DNA of 64,000 nt from Euphorbia lathyris (taxonomy: Eukaryota; Streptophyta; Magnoliopsida; Malpighiales; Euphorbiaceae). Below are positions 1 through 11,377 of this stretch, piece after piece (the stretch's first letter is position 1; every line of letters starts with the position of its first letter). The notes below the pieces were generated by a model that saw nothing but the letters and a program-made list of their open reading frames with translations, was not told the DNA's origin and ran no database searches. The stretch lies in the NCBI RefSeq assembly GCF_963576675.1, contig NC_088912.1:55080395-55144394 (forward strand). The letters are read 5' to 3'. Made by a program: the position numbers and the translations under genes.

Positions 1-1854
1 CCTATGTGTATTGTTCTTTCGCCGTTCACGGCGAGTTCTTTTTGTTGGAGGCTCGTAGATTCCGCCTGCTATCACGTTTATCACCCCTTTCTTCTGCTTC
101 TTTTCTGGCCGTGTTTCTCCCTCATGCGGGAGCGTTGTTTTCTCATCAGCTGTATCTTTTTTTACAAATTGACTCAGCTTGCCTCTCTCGATCGGTTTTT
201 CTATTTCCTTCTTCAGTTCGTAGCAATCATCTGTGTCATGGCCATTCAACCTGTGGAACCTGCAATATTTGTTAGGATGTCGCCCCAAACTGGTTCGACC
301 TTTTACCTCGGGGAACCGCACATCCTTCTTCAGGGGGCTCTTTTCGATCCAAAGTAACACCTCTTGGCGAGTCGTGTTTAGTGGCGTGTGATATCCTCCA
401 CCTTGAAAGGGACGATCGCCTCTTCGAACAAAATTACTTTTGGACTGGGTCTGACGCCGACTGTCCGAAGTGGTTCTAGCGGCATCTCTTTCTCGCCGAG
501 TTTGGGCCCTATGTTCCCTGTTGACATCATCCACTTCCATGAATTCCTTTGCTATCTTCATGAGCTCGGCTACAGTGCGTGGTTTGTTACGGATGATTTC
601 TTCCCGCATGCTCCAATCTGTGGTTCCATCCGCTATGATGTTGCGAATACTCACGATATCCGGGTTCTGCAATCGCACCAGGATATCGTTAAAGGCGACA
701 ACAAATTCCCTTAGGGAATTATAGTTTCTCTGTTTGATCTCCTTCAGCCGCCTATCTGTCACATCTGCCGTTTTACAGCCCACGAACTTCGCACAGAAAT
801 CCCGACTATATTGTTGCCAATTGTGAATAGATTCTGCCGGTAAAGATCGAAACCAATCAGATGCCGCACCGCCCAAAGTTGTCGAGAATAACCTGCAAAT
901 TATGCTTTCGCTTGCCCCTGCAACATCCATTAACTCTCTGTAGTTCCTGACATGAGCCTCAGGGTCAGAATTTGGATCCCCATAGTATTTTGGTATGGCA
1001 GGTGCTTTGATTCTATGATCTGGAATGAATTCCCGCAACGAAGGGGCAAAAGGTGAATCGCTCTGGACCTCTGCTCTCGGCCTAGGCGAGTACCCCATTC
1101 GCTCCATCATGCTTCGTAATTGATCTTCTAAGTCAATATCGGGTATTCGCCGGACTTCTTCCATCCGCTGCTGGTGAATTCTGGGTGGCATCCACCCGCC
1201 CATCGGTGTTGAGACGTGTGCCTGTTGGGGGACTAACTGCTGTCCCGTTATAGGATCAAAGTTCCATGTGTGCTCCCGCCCAGGAGTCATCAACTCTGAA
1301 TGTCTGTGAGGAAAAGGTTCCACTTGCTGTTGCGGAAGAGTGCCTTGTACTCCTAGCAACGGTTGGGATGGCTGCCAGGTCGGATGTATCGTCGTAATGA
1401 GATCTGGGTGCAAGTAGTTGCTCGGGTGACTGTGTGGGTTTGTGCGACTACTCTGGCCCACTTGATTTGGCACCTGAGATGGCTGCGGAAGGACAGGTAT
1501 GACAGGAATAGTCGGTGATTGTGTTGAGATAACCACAGGTTCTTGAGGAGCAGCCGCCACGACGGTATTGTGTTCGGCGAGGGCCGTTAGTACATTAATC
1601 ATTCGATCTCCAGCTGCCTGGCTCATGTTCGAAGCCAAGACTTGTCCTGCCATCTGCACAAAATCACTATTGGACATTTCCATCTCAGCTTGCACTTGGA
1701 CTTCCAATAAGGGACTCAATTGTCCCGAAGGACCCGATGAGCTAGGCACCATAGGCTGTGCACTTGCAGGTTGCGAATTCGCAATCCGTGGTCCCCTGGA
1801 GTTCATACTGGTTGATCTAGTGGTAACGCCGGTCGTTCGTGATGGTTCTGACAT
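1..1854 (-). CDS. gag: Tat-lineage gag polyprotein, partial at window edge, no stop codon seen
   Basis: I read this frame by reverse-complementing; it is open for all 618 codons from ATG at 1852-1854 to the window edge. The first ~220 residues are Pro/Gln-rich. A retrotransposon capsid (Retrotrans_gag type) follows at about residues 270-420, with W-Q-Q-Y-S-R-D-F and a later LGGAASDWFRSL block typical of plant gypsy gag. Near residues 530-560 comes a zinc-knuckle-like Cys/His cluster (YCRFHRLNGH then TDDCYELK), followed by basic linkers. The product would package element RNA into virus-like particles. It shows no internal stop or frameshift, unlike every other retroelement gag or pol here. The family is clear; whether pol is intact is unknown. 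Confidence 0.85.
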   Translation of the reverse strand, partial: MSEPSRTTGVTTRSTSMNSRGPRIANSQPASAQPMVPSSSGPSGQLSPLLEVQVQAEMEMSNSDFVQMAGQVLASNMSQAAGDRMINVLTALAEHNTVVAAAPQEPVVISTQSPTIPVIPVLPQPSQVPNQVGQSSRTNPHSHPSNYLHPDLITTIHPTWQPSQPLLGVQGTLPQQQVEPFPHRHSELMTPGREHTWNFDPITGQQLVPQQAHVSTPMGGWMPPRIHQQRMEEVRRIPDIDLEDQLRSMMERMGYSPRPRAEVQSDSPFAPSLREFIPDHRIKAPAIPKYYGDPNSDPEAHVRNYRELMDVAGASESIICRLFSTTLGGAASDWFRSLPAESIHNWQQYSRDFCAKFVGCKTADVTDRRLKEIKQRNYNSLREFVVAFNDILVRLQNPDIVSIRNIIADGTTDWSMREEIIRNKPRTVAELMKIAKEFMEVDDVNREHRAQTRRERDAARTTSDSRRQTQSKSNFVRRGDRPFQGGGYHTPLNTTRQEVLLWIEKSPLKKDVRFPEVKGRTSLGRHPNKYCRFHRLNGHDTDDCYELKKEIEKPIERGKLSQFVKKDTADEKTTLPHEGETRPEKKQKKGVINVIAGGIYEPPTKRTRRERRKNNTHR

Positions 1855-1912
1855 GTTCTTCGTGTACCTTTAACCAAATGTTGGTAAAAAAGGTCCACCT
1901 TCACCGCACCAA

Positions 1913-2381
1913 TGATAACTTGCTGGATCCGTTTTGATGTTCTTTGTCGGAGTTACCTGCAAAACAAAACCGGAGACAGGATCTCCGGGAAAACTCTCCG
2001 ATGATCAAGTCAGTTTTTGTAAGGATGAGTCTATAATTTAGCAATAGTTCTGTGGGGAAAAAAAGTATCAACGTACCTCCTCCCTTATTCTTAAGGCCTT
2101 TTATAGGTATTTTTTGGGTAACCGCCGAGGGCGGTTACTCCTTAGTGGGCCACGTTCTGAGGGCGGTTCCCCCTTTTTAGGCCATGTCCCTTTCGTGGTT
2201 TTCATGGCAACGAACGTGGTTCTGAGTGGGAGTCTTGTCGCTCCGTTTAGGAATTAGGGGCGGTTTACTCACTGCGCCCGCTTCCTTCATTCGGGTCCCG
2301 TCCAATCTTAGCCCATGGAGCTTTAATATGGGCTGGGCTTGCGAAATGAGTATAACCCGTTTTGGACTTCGCGGGTTATCA
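1913..2381 (-). repeat. 5' LTR of Tat-1 (469 bp)
   Basis: Begins TGATAACC and ends GTTATCA in the minus sense; the start of gag lies 59 bp downstream. Length is close to the 476-bp LTRs of Tat-2. It contains a perfect 21-nt inverted repeat at 2118-2138 (GTAACCGCC, GAG spacer, GGCGGTTAC) and further GGGCGGTT repeats. Confidence 0.85.
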
Positions 2382-2555
2382 ACTTTAAATAAACTTAGGG
2401 ATTTCCTTTTATTTGACTTGTTTAGTTCTTTAAAGGAGGTTGCCTTCATACAGTTATAAAACCATATCTTATTAAAACAAATGACATAAAGAACAATTCA
2501 TTTATATTAGGTTTATATCCTGGAACAATTGTCTATAGGACACTAAACCCCAACA
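2382..2555 (-). repeat. Angela-like copia LTR fragment (outer tip)
   Basis: Nearly identical to the right-hand ends of both LTRs of the element at 27737-37590 (compare 29762-29935 and 37417-37590), ending in the same ...AACCCCAACA. Because it is followed by Sirevirus sequence rather than by the polypurine tract found after 29935, it must be the outer right end of a copia element whose body lies left of the window. Tat-1 is inserted in it. Confidence 0.85.
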
Positions 2556-2659
2556 AGCATCACATATATAAAGGCAGTTTGGATAAAAGATGCTTATATA
2601 TATATATAGATAGTCAGCTCATCAAAGATAGAACATGCCAGATACATAATTACAAGTCT

Positions 2660-5600
2660 CAAACTAAGTCTAGTTCTAGATCTATTTCTTGATATTGGCT
2701 TGAACTTGGTTGGATTTGGCTTTGGGCTTGGTTTTTCTTTGTTGCTGACTTTGGTTGCCCGGAACAGGAATAGCAGAAGTTGAGCCAGGAGGCTTCTGCT
2801 GAGTTTGACGTTGAGTTCCGTCAGCTAGCTGCTTAGCTTGATCTTTCTCCCTCGTTTTGCCAGCATCATTAGAGGGAAGGGGAGGAGCAAAGAATTGACC
2901 CTATTGAACAGCACGAGTTAAGATGGTGGAATAATGTTACATGTGGCTCGTACTATCTTTAAGACCCTTAAAGACCTGCATGCCATCAGCCATACTTGAA
3001 GAGGGGATTTTGATGTGTGCGCTGAGCATACTGAGTAAAAACTCGAGAGATTTCCCTATCCAAGTAATGGAGTCCGTCATTCGTGCATAGGATTGATAGT
3101 ACATCCTGAGTAGTGAAGAATCATACGAATGACGCTGAGCATTGATGTGCCGAACATGCGCAAGCGTTGTCCGGGTGAAGTGAAGTATGTCATTGGTCTT
3201 CGCTTGGTCAGTGTCCATTTCCTCTTTGCTCAGGTTGAGTGGGTGAATGAATTCCCCAATATGTTCAATGGAGCATTGGCAAGTGGAGGAGATAAGCTCA
3301 CGGGCTCCGGTTAGCTCGGCGGTCAGCTGTGTGAAGTGCTGAGTGACTTCAGCAGAAGTTGCCGATGATGAGTTCACAGCAGATAGGGCATTGATTTTCC
3401 CTTCGATGGAGTCCATGTGATTCACCATCATTAACTGAAGTTCCGCCAGCCTGACCATGAATTCCTGCTTGGGCTGCTGAGAGACCAAGGAGGTCATAAC
3501 ACTCATCAGCTCCTTAAGACCTTTGAGTTCGGTCAAAAGTTGCATGACGGATGAAAATTGAGTAGACTCAGCAGGAGCGGTCCCAACAGTATCGACTTGA
3601 GATTGATCTATAGCTTGAAGAAGCAAATGAGCTGAGTTGATGATCCTTCGGCCTGACTCAGAGGCATTAAGGAAGTTGTAAGAATCATCATCAGTCTGGT
3701 TCTGCGTAGTCTCAATGGCCGTTTTCTGGTTAGCAGCAGGTGGAGAATTTTGAAGCTGCCCAGAAGTAGAAGTGCCAGCTTGATCAGTTGCTGCACTTTT
3801 GTTTTTGAGTCTAGCAGCAGGAGCTGACTGGCTTTCTAACTACTCAGTAGAGGAAGGAAGTGGTTGCTTAGCAGTATTATTAACCTGCTCAGGGTCAATC
3901 TGAAGTTGAGTTGGAATCTGAGGTTGAGGCAACTCAGAGCTGTCTTTAGCAGGTGGATTTTCCTTTGCTAACTCAGTGTGTTGCTGGAACTTCGAGCACT
4001 TGCTCAGTGGAAGGTGGATCAGAGGTGTCGGCAGAAGTTTGACCCTTAGAGACTTTAGGGTCGGCTTGTTCCTCAACTTGAGAAATAGAGGCTTGTTTTT
4101 GCTTGACTTGATTAGGAGTGGGTTCAGTGATGTCAGTGAAGAATTGGAGTTGAAGTCCTATTAAGTCAGTGATGGGGTCCCTCAGCGGAGATTCATCCAA
4201 CAAGTCTATGACGTTGGGCTTTTCTCTTAAACCGCTTTTCCGTACTGCCCTTTTTAGTTTTGGTTTGAGGAGAAGGGTCAGCAGCAAAAAATTCTGAGGA
4301 CTCAGAAGAGAGGTCAAGTTCAAGATCAGCATAAAGGTTCTCCACAACCTTGTCCTTCACTGGAGACTCAGCTCCTTGCTTATCAGCTTGCCCAGCAGCA
4401 GCTGTGTTGCTTGGCTCAACAGAACCCATCTTATCAGCTTGAGGCTGTTTGGCAGTCCAGCCTTGCTCTTCCTCCTGAGGAGTCTTTTCCAGGTCAATCT
4501 CTTGAGCTCGCAGGAAGTGAGAATCCTTGGTGATGACAATGTCAAGGGGGGCAGCTTCCAAAGGTGTCATCCTAGAGGTCTTCTTCCTCTTTAGGGGTTG
4601 CTCAAGAGTCTCCTCACTTTCTTCTTCAGGGTCAGCTCTTTCCTTCCTTTTCTCAGCTAACTCTGCCTTCTTCTGCACTGACTCAGCATGTACAGTTTTC
4701 TTTTCACCAACCACCACCCTGAGCTTCTTCACAGTCTTGTTAATATCCTTGGCTAGTGGGGTTGAGGATTGGTCAGCTTTTCTTTTTCTTTCCTACCTAG
4801 TTCGCCCAGCCGGTGCTTCCTTGACCACAGCTTTCTTCCCTTTCTTTGATAGCTCAACAGTTGTCTCTTCAACCATAGCATCCTCAGCAGGTGCCTATTC
4901 AACCATGGGTTCCTTACCATTCTTAGGTTTGATGGGAAGGCTGTGAGCTAAGCCGAACAAAATTCCTGAGGTGATCTTAGTGCCTTCTACGTCAATTTCC
5001 CCCTTCAAGCTGACCTGGTGATCCTGAAGGATTTTTGTGATGAGAGAGCCCATCCTGAGGATCCCAGTGCTACATTGAAAGCCCCAATGAGGAAGACGGG
5101 CATGTTGAGCGGCTTGTAGGTCAGCATGTGCCAGATAAAGCACTGCTCAAAGTTTGATGCTGAGGAGGAGGAGTTGACCTTGGGAAAAAGAAAGTTGGTC
5201 AGGATGTAGTGAGCTTGTTTTTTAGGCTGACCCATACTAGTACTGGAGATTTCACCTTTGTGATTTTTGGGTTTATAGAATTCGACATTGTTGTCAACCC
5301 GTTTGTAGTCATTTGTGCATCGCAGTTCAGCACCTTCTGCCTTAAGTTTTAGCAGGATAGAAAGATACGAGGGGGTGATGGTGATCTCCTTGTTCTTAAC
5401 CTTGGTGACCAAGTAGTCATCGTCGTCCTCAGCGACCTGTAGGTTCGCATAGAATTCCTTTACGAGCTGAGGATAAGTAGTTCCAGGGAGAGAGAAGAGG
5501 GCAGTCCACCCATTCTTCATAATCCAGTCACAAAAGGGTTTTTCTTCTTTGATAAAGCTTCCGGAAAACCATCGAGAATGGTAGACATTGAGGCCTTTTA

Positions 5601-5868
5601 TGCTGTTGAAAACCTGGAAAAACTTCCTTTCCTTGGGTTTCTTATTTTTCTTTTCCTTCTTCTTCTTCGACGGAGTTGTTTGGTTAGTGTTAGGGTTTTC
5701 ACTGAGGATGCTAACCTCGGGCATTGGTTGGTCAAGCCGACCATGGGTCTGTTCCTGAGACTCTGAGGAAGTCTCGTGACATTCCTGCTCAGCATTAGAT
5801 GGAGGATTAATGTCGGAGCGGTTATCGTTGTATTGCTCACCAGACATATTCTGGGAATCGTTCGACAT
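2660..5868 (-). pseudogene. Sirevirus env-like ORF, frameshifted
   Basis: Extra ORF downstream of RNase H, in the place of the env-like gene of Sireviruses. The first 287 residues (5868-5005) are open: an acidic, polar N-terminus, a Lys-rich block (KKKKEKKNKKPKERK) near residue 70, then a globular stretch with FCDWIMKNGW and PLNMPVFLIGAFNVA. The rest is scattered over three frames (about 4946-4895, 4732-4193, 4347-3840, 3796-2937) and is charged, repetitive and partly coiled-coil-like (MQLLTELKGLKELMSVM at about 3540-3440). No convincing signal peptide or membrane anchor was seen, so an envelope role is not shown. The same protein type recurs at 61480-63270. Confidence 0.7.
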
Positions 5869-6379
5869 GGTGTTCTTGAGGATTTTTGAGAGAGTTAGGA
5901 GATTAGGGAATTGAGAGAGAGAGATCGAGTGCGAAATGTTTCAAGCGTAAAGAGGAGTTTGTGGGAATTCGTCCACTATTTATAGCCGGTGCGTGTTGAT
6001 CTGATATGTCAGAATGGCGGTTCGATTTTGAATCAATCAACGACATTTAATTCTGACATTAATGACACATTCGGCGCATGAGTTTCTAATCATTACACTT
6101 ACGTCATCCTAGGTGTCTATATAAATGCGCGTGCAAGTATTCTACTCAGCATCTAAAATTCTAAACGTTTGGTGTTTAGCGTAGAAGGGGTTCTTAGCAT
6201 GTGTAGTAACTCAGCTTTTAGTAATCACTCAATATTATAGCAATTCAGCAAGTAGTGATTTTATAGCATTCATATCTACTCAGCATATGATAGTTACTCA
6301 ACATGTAATAATCACTCGGCATGATATAATCACTCAACATACTCAGAATTTTATTGAAGAGGATTAGACATACCGATAG

Positions 6380-6757
6380 CTTCCCTTAGTATGTTGAACT
6401 GCTCACGAGCCAATGGCTTCGTGAATATCTGCAAGCTGTTCACCTATTGGAACATAGGTCAGCTTGATCTCACCCTTGAGTACATAATCTCTGATGAAGT
6501 GATGCCTTATGCTGACATGCTTCATCCTGCTGTGTTGGATTGGATTTTTAGATAAGTCAATGGCACTTTTGTTGTCACATTTGACTTCAATTGTTTTGGT
6601 TTGAACTCCATAATCATTCAGTTGTTGCTTGATCCATAGCACTTGTGCAACACAGCTTCCAGCAGCAATGTACTCAGCTTCAGTTGTTGACAGGGCAACT
6701 GACGACTGCTTTTTACTGAACCAAGACACTAGACAGCTTCCAAGGAAATGACATCCT
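6380..6757 (-). pseudogene. Sirevirus RNase H, C-terminal part separated by Tat-2
   Basis: Minus-strand reading shows the copia RNase H motifs SWFSKKQSSVALSTTEAEY, CDNKSAIDLSKNP and RHHFIRDYV. It continues in frame from the RT/RNase H segment ending at 12605 on the other side of Tat-2. The ATG at 6814-6816 is in the Tat LTR and is not a real start. Confidence 0.85.
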
Positions 6758-7233
6758 TGATAACATCGGGATATTATCGCAAGGACCAAAAGAGATAATC
6801 GCCTCAAGTATGCCACGTGGCATAGGAAGCCGCCCGGTGGATCCCCCTGGGTTAGCTCTAAGAGATCCGCTGGCGGATCTCTATGGCGAATCTCTCCATT
6901 TACCTAAGTAACGGCTAACCGTCAACTCGGCCATAATGATCATTAAATGAATCATTAATAGTCTTAACCCGCCAGGTTAAGAGTAACTTGTAACCGCCAT
7001 TAAATGAGCATTAATGGAGACTCTCTAGTTACCTAGAAGTTACAAATCCATCAAACTATAAATAGCCTACGTCTAGGCTATCGAGGTATATATATTCTTA
7101 CTCTTCGCTAAGCTTTGTCCATACAGTTTATTCTCCATATTTGTTACTGACTTTAGCATCGGAGTGTCCCCGGCCGATCCCAACGGCGCCTCGCAGGGAC
7201 GTGATCCGATCAGAAATTTCTCCAGTGTTATCA
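6758..7233 (+). repeat. 5' LTR of Tat-2
   Basis: Starts TGATAACATCGGG and ends CAGTGTTATCA; 476 bp. TATA box TATAAATA at 7057-7064. A near-perfect 22-nt palindrome AGAGATCCGC-TG-GCGGATCTCT lies at 6861-6882 in U3. Confidence 0.95.
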
Positions 7234-7253
7234 ATTGGTGCGGTGAAGGTGGA
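7234..7253 (+). other. Putative primer-binding region of Tat-2
   Basis: Sequence directly after the 5' LTR (ATTGGTGCGGTGAAGGTGGA) is conserved in Tat-1 (reverse complement of about 1893-1912). Position and conservation suggest the PBS; I did not assign the tRNA. Confidence 0.55.
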
Positions 7254-7296
7254 ATCCTTGGTCAAATAAAGGATTTTTTGTTCACACTGAAACATC

Positions 7297-7668
7297 ATGA
7301 CGAAGGAAAGACGAAATTCCTCCTCTGAGATTAAATCACTGATAATTACACCGCCAAGTGCTGGTCGCACAGATACGACCACTCCTGAGAATTGTTATAA
7401 ATGTCACAAGGAAAATGGCTATGCGGATGCTCGCTGGAAGTTGACTCGAAAAACCAAACGACTTGGTGGACAAGGTAAATTGGATCGATTTATCCAAATA
7501 GAAGCAAGAGAAGATGATAGACTCAAGGAGGACTCGACGAAAAGGAAGAGAAAAAACATAATTAACGTCATAGTTGGCGGACCTGGTTATCAGCCAACGG
7601 CAAAGAAGGCAAGGATGACCACCCTTGAGAGAATGTCATTAAACCGCCCTTTTTCAGATACAGGTTAG
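7297..7668 (+). pseudogene. gag: Tat-2 gag remnant (C-terminal linker only)
   Basis: 123 codons ending at TAG 7666-7668. It aligns with the C-terminal end of the Tat-1 gag: a KCHKENGYAD segment where the zinc knuckle should be, a KLDRFIQ stretch, and NIINVIVGGPGYQP matching INVIAGG. The whole capsid region present in Tat-1 is absent, so particle formation would need gag from another element. The reading frame resumes after the TAG in the protease ORF at 7705. Confidence 0.75.
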
Positions 7669-7704
7669 AAGATTGCACCCCATGCGGACGCACTGGTTGT
7701 CACC

Positions 7705-8121
7705 ATGAGGGTTGAAGGTTGGGAAATAAGGCGAGTAATGATTGATACGGGAAGTTCATGTAACATCATTACGCGAGGAGCATTCGCTAAACTCAAAATT
7801 GATCCTGTCCGGGTAGAACCAACTGTGGTCGATATTTTAGGAGTAACTGGTCATACCATTCAGACGAAAGGTCAGGTTACTTTGGACTGCGAGCTTACTG
7901 GGGATGATCAAGTTTGGAGAGAAGATTTGGAGTTTTCAATCTTAGATGGACAATTAGCTTACAATGTTATCCTTGGACGACCTTTTATCTCCGAAGTTGC
8001 AGCTCTTATCTCCATTCGCCATTTAACACTCTACATTCCCACGGTCAAGGGATGCATGATGGTCAAAGGTTGTCAAAAGGTAGACATATTCTGCATCCTT
8101 AATGATTCGCCCTCAATCTAA
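7705..8121 (+). CDS. Tat-2 aspartic protease segment
   Basis: 138 codons in the same frame as the gag remnant. It holds the retropepsin signature MIDTGSSCNII (residues about 12-22) and the downstream hydrophobic VILGRPF motif, both typical of plant gypsy proteases, which cleave the gag-pol polyprotein. It ends at TAA 8119-8121, while RT begins in another frame at about 8102. Whether this 20-nt overlap is a mutation or a programmed shift cannot be decided here. Confidence 0.8.
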   Translation: MRVEGWEIRRVMIDTGSSCNIITRGAFAKLKIDPVRVEPTVVDILGVTGHTIQTKGQVTLDCELTGDDQVWREDLEFSILDGQLAYNVILGRPFISEVAALISIRHLTLYIPTVKGCMMVKGCQKVDIFCILNDSPSI

Positions 8122-10306
8122 GGAGGAGGATGAGGAGGAACGCGTCACAATGGCTTTGGGGAAAACCGAAATGTACCCTGTGGCGGATGGGAAGCAGGTG
8201 CGGATAGCTAAAAGTCTACAAGGTGAGATCAGAGACGCAATCACCAAAGTACTTGGCGAAACTGAAGATGTTTTCGCGTGGAAGGATGAAGTACTCCCCG
8301 GGATTATCCCAGACGTGATCACCCATAAACTCAACATTGATAAAAACGCGGTTCCTGTGGCTCAGAAGAGGAGAAACCATGGTCCGGAGAGGCAAAAAGT
8401 GATTGAGGATGAAATCGCCAAGCTCCAAAAGGCGGATGCCATCGAGGAGGTGATGTATACCCAGTGGTTGGCGAACGTCGTACAAGTCAAGAAAGCTGGC
8501 GGGTCTTATCGTATGTGCATCGATTTCACAGATCTTAATAAAGCTTGCCCCAAAGATAATTATCCTCTACCGTGCATAGACATGCTTGTAGATGGAACTG
8601 CCAGTCACGCAATGTATTCCTTTACTGATGTAAAGTCTAGTTATCATCAAATCCCTATGGAGCCCTCGGATAGAATCAAGACCTCGTTCGTAACACATCA
8701 GGCCACTTATTGTTTCAAAGTTATGCCCTTCGGGCTCAAGAATGCGGGAGCTACCTATCAGAGGATGATGAACAAGATATTCGCGGACAATAAAAGTGGT
8801 AATTATTCCGTCTACGTAGATGACATGATCATTAAAAGCACGACGGCAGAAAGGCATGCAGAAGATATAAAGGAAGTACTGGGCGTACTGCGACACCACA
8901 ACATCAAGTTAAATCCCGAGAAATGCACTTTTGGAGCTACATATGGAAAAATTTTAGGATTCATGATCAGTGAAAAAGGAGTTAGCCCAAACCCTGACAA
9001 AGTCAAAGCAGTTCTTGAGATGCAAGCGCCCCGGAACATCAAGGAGGTACAACGCCTTAACGGGCGTATCATAGCCTTGGGCAGGTTTATTTCTTGCTCA
9101 GCCCGTAGATGTCAGCCTTTTTTCGAAGTTATCAAACAGCAAAAAGCATTCGAGTGGAATGAAGATTGTCAGAATGCCTTTGAAGGAATCAAGCGGTTCC
9201 TCACAGAACCACCTATGATGAGTCGACCTTTGAAGGGAGAAGATTTATACATGTATGTATCGGTCACGGATAAAGCCGTATGCACGGTCATGATACGGGA
9301 GGAGGATGGCCAACAGTTCCCAATTTATTACGTGAGCAAGGTTTTGAAAGATGCCGAAACCAGATATTCAAGACTAGATAAAATGGCACTGGCTGTTGTA
9401 ACCACGGCAATACGCCTTAGGCCATATTTTCAGGCGCATACAGTAATAGTTCGTACCAATATACCAATGAGAAAAGTATTGCAGAAGCCGGACACTTCGG
9501 GAAGGTTGATGGAATGGGCGATCCGCCTAGGCGAATTTGATGTAAGATATGAAAGCAGGTCATCATTGAAAAGTCAAGTCATGGCGGACTTCGTGAATGA
9601 ATTCACTGATGAGGGGATATCTCATCCCAAACCTCCGTCAGAAGAATGGTCGATGTATACCGACGGGGCTTCATCGGCGGAGGGAGCAGGGGTGGGAGTT
9701 GTGATCAAGGGTCCCCATTACATAAAATTGCGGTACGCAGCAAAATTAAATTTCCATGCCACTAATAATGCTGCTGAGTACGAGACCCTGATATTGGGTC
9801 TACGTATACTTCAAGAGATCACCCCGGAGCGGATCGTGATCTACAGCGATTCAAAACTAATGGTCAACCAAGTCATCAAGAATTACGAGGTAAAAGACGA
9901 GATCCTGGCCAAATATGTAGCAGAAGTCAAAAAATTGCTAGATAACCTTGAAGCTAAAGAAGCCGGATAGGAATTGGTTCACATACCAAGAGAATCCAAC
10001 ACAGAGGCGGATCAATTGGCCAAAATGGCTTCTTGTGAGGCAAACTGGGCGGATCCGGACTGTCCCTTCGAGGTAAAAATGGCCCCGGCATTTGTATCTG
10101 CAGAAGTAACCCTACTCACAACAGTGGAAGATGATTGGAGGACGGTTATCCGCCAATACTTACTAAATGGAACATTACCTGAAGATAAAGAAGAGTCGCG
10201 AAGGATAATCAGAAGGGCAGCTTATTTCTCCTTGATCAATGATGGTCTTTATAGAAAATCCTTTAGCCATCCTTGGCTGAAGTGCATTCTACCTGAGGAG
10301 GGATAG
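8102..10306 (+). pseudogene. pol: Tat-2 reverse transcriptase - RNase H - archaeal-type RNase H, one internal amber codon
   Basis: 622 codons open from 8102 to TAG 9968-9970, then the same frame continues to TAG 10304-10306. RT motifs: YRMCIDFTDLNKACPKD, FTDVKSSYHQI, MPFGLKNAGATYQR and the catalytic YVDDM at about 8816-8830. A first, degenerate RNase H (FEWNEDCQNAFEGIKRFL onward) is followed by an archaeal-type RNase H (MYTDGASSAEGAG... NNAAEYETLILGL... YSDSKLMVNQV), the Tat arrangement. After the amber at 9968 come HIPRESNTEADQLAKMAS and the linker to integrase. Amino-acid conservation continues across the stop. Confidence 0.9.
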
Positions 10307-11377
10307 CAAATCCTTAAGGAGCTACATGAGGGATCTTGTGGATCACACGAGGCATCCGCCACGATTTTGAAAAAATCCAGGTTAGCAGGTTTCTACTGGC
10401 CCACGGCCGAGTTAGACGCCTAGAGTTTGGTAGAATCTTGTCACAGTTGCCAGATTCATGCAAATGAGTCACACACCACCAAGCACATCCAAAAACCAAT
10501 CATAGAAGGCCATCCGTTCGCCCTCTGGGGAATAGACATTGTTGGCCCATTTCCTCCAACTCGCCGGCAAAAGAGGTATGTAATAGTGGCGGTGGACCAT
10601 TTCACCAAATGGGTGGAAGCCGAGGCTGTTTCCTCCATTACAGCGGAGCGAATAGTGGAGTTTGTTAGGGACAACATCGTGGGAAGATACGGCATTCCAC
10701 ATACTATTATCACCGACAACGGGACACAATTTAACTGTGGCAAATTCAAGGCTTTTTATGAGGGATTGGGCATCCTGAACAGATTCGCTTCCGTTTATTA
10801 TCCTCAGTCCAATGGAATGACCGAAGTAACCAACCGAACGATTGTAAAAGGGATAAAAAAGAGACTAGGAGAACACGACAAAAAATGGGCGGATCAGCTT
10901 ACGAGTGTTTTATGGGCCTATCGTACAACTCCTAGAACTGCTACAGGAGAAACGCCATTCGCCCTTTCTCATGGAGTGGAGGCCGTAATCCCAGTTGAAA
11001 TACAAGTCCCCAGTGATCGAGTGGCCTTTTATTGCGAAGAGGACAATGATAAACGGTTAAGGGACCGCCTAGATCGGGTTGAAGACCGTAGAAACCAATC
11101 CTATGTGCGCATGGCAGCGTATAAGCAGCGGATTGCCTCTTATCATGACAAAAATGTCAAGCTTGTGGATTTGAAGATGGGGGATCTGGTGCTTCGTAAA
11201 GCTGATAAAATCCAATCTCGAGAAGGCAAAGGCAAGTTAGGGATCAATTGGGTAGGTCCATACCAGATAGTGGAGAAGGTTGGACCAGCCACATTCAAAA
11301 TACAAGATACGGAGGGCAATACGCTACCACGCACATGGAATCTCCAAAATCTCCGCAAATACTTCGTCAGAAAATGA
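10307..11377 (+). pseudogene. Tat-2 integrase, N-terminal zinc finger broken by amber
   Basis: Integrase N-terminal HHCC zinc finger between 10307 and 10460 (LHEG, SHEA, then CHSC), interrupted by TAG 10421-10423. The open frame from 10427 (316 codons) holds the core with D-D-E motifs: GIDIVGPF, ITDNGTQF and a Glu in the region after YPQSNG. A C-terminal GDLVLRKADKIQ and GPYQIVEKVGPATF segment follows. There is no chromodomain, as expected for Tat. The enzyme would insert element cDNA into chromosomal DNA. Confidence 0.9.

Larger units (their letters stand above)
1..2381 (-). mobile_element. Ty3/gypsy Tat-lineage retrotransposon, 5' part (Tat-1)
   Basis: LTR at 1913-2381, putative primer-binding region 1892-1912 and gag 1-1854 are read on the minus strand; pol and the 3' LTR lie beyond the left edge. 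Termini are TGATAAC/GTTATCA, as in the complete Tat element at 6758-12604. The primer-binding region after the LTR (TTGGTGCGGTGAAGGTGG on the minus strand) is shared with that element, so they are related families. It is inserted in the LTR of an Angela-like copia; the likely target duplication (acttt, 2382-2386) cannot be confirmed without the other end. Confidence 0.85.

Noticed and set aside
4..724. Plus-strand ORFs of 84-117 codons at the window start
   Set aside because: They are antisense shadows of the open Tat gag frame on the minus strand, which has capsid and knuckle motifs.
6758..6816. ATG at 6814-6816 as start of the RNase H ORF ending at 6403
   Set aside because: The first residues come from the Tat-2 LTR; the target duplication shows that RNase H continues instead at 12605 and beyond.
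8102..11377. Caulimovirus-type endogenous pararetrovirus
   Set aside because: Reverse transcriptase is followed by a second RNase H and a D-D-E integrase between LTRs with a 5-bp duplication; this is a Ty3/gypsy element.
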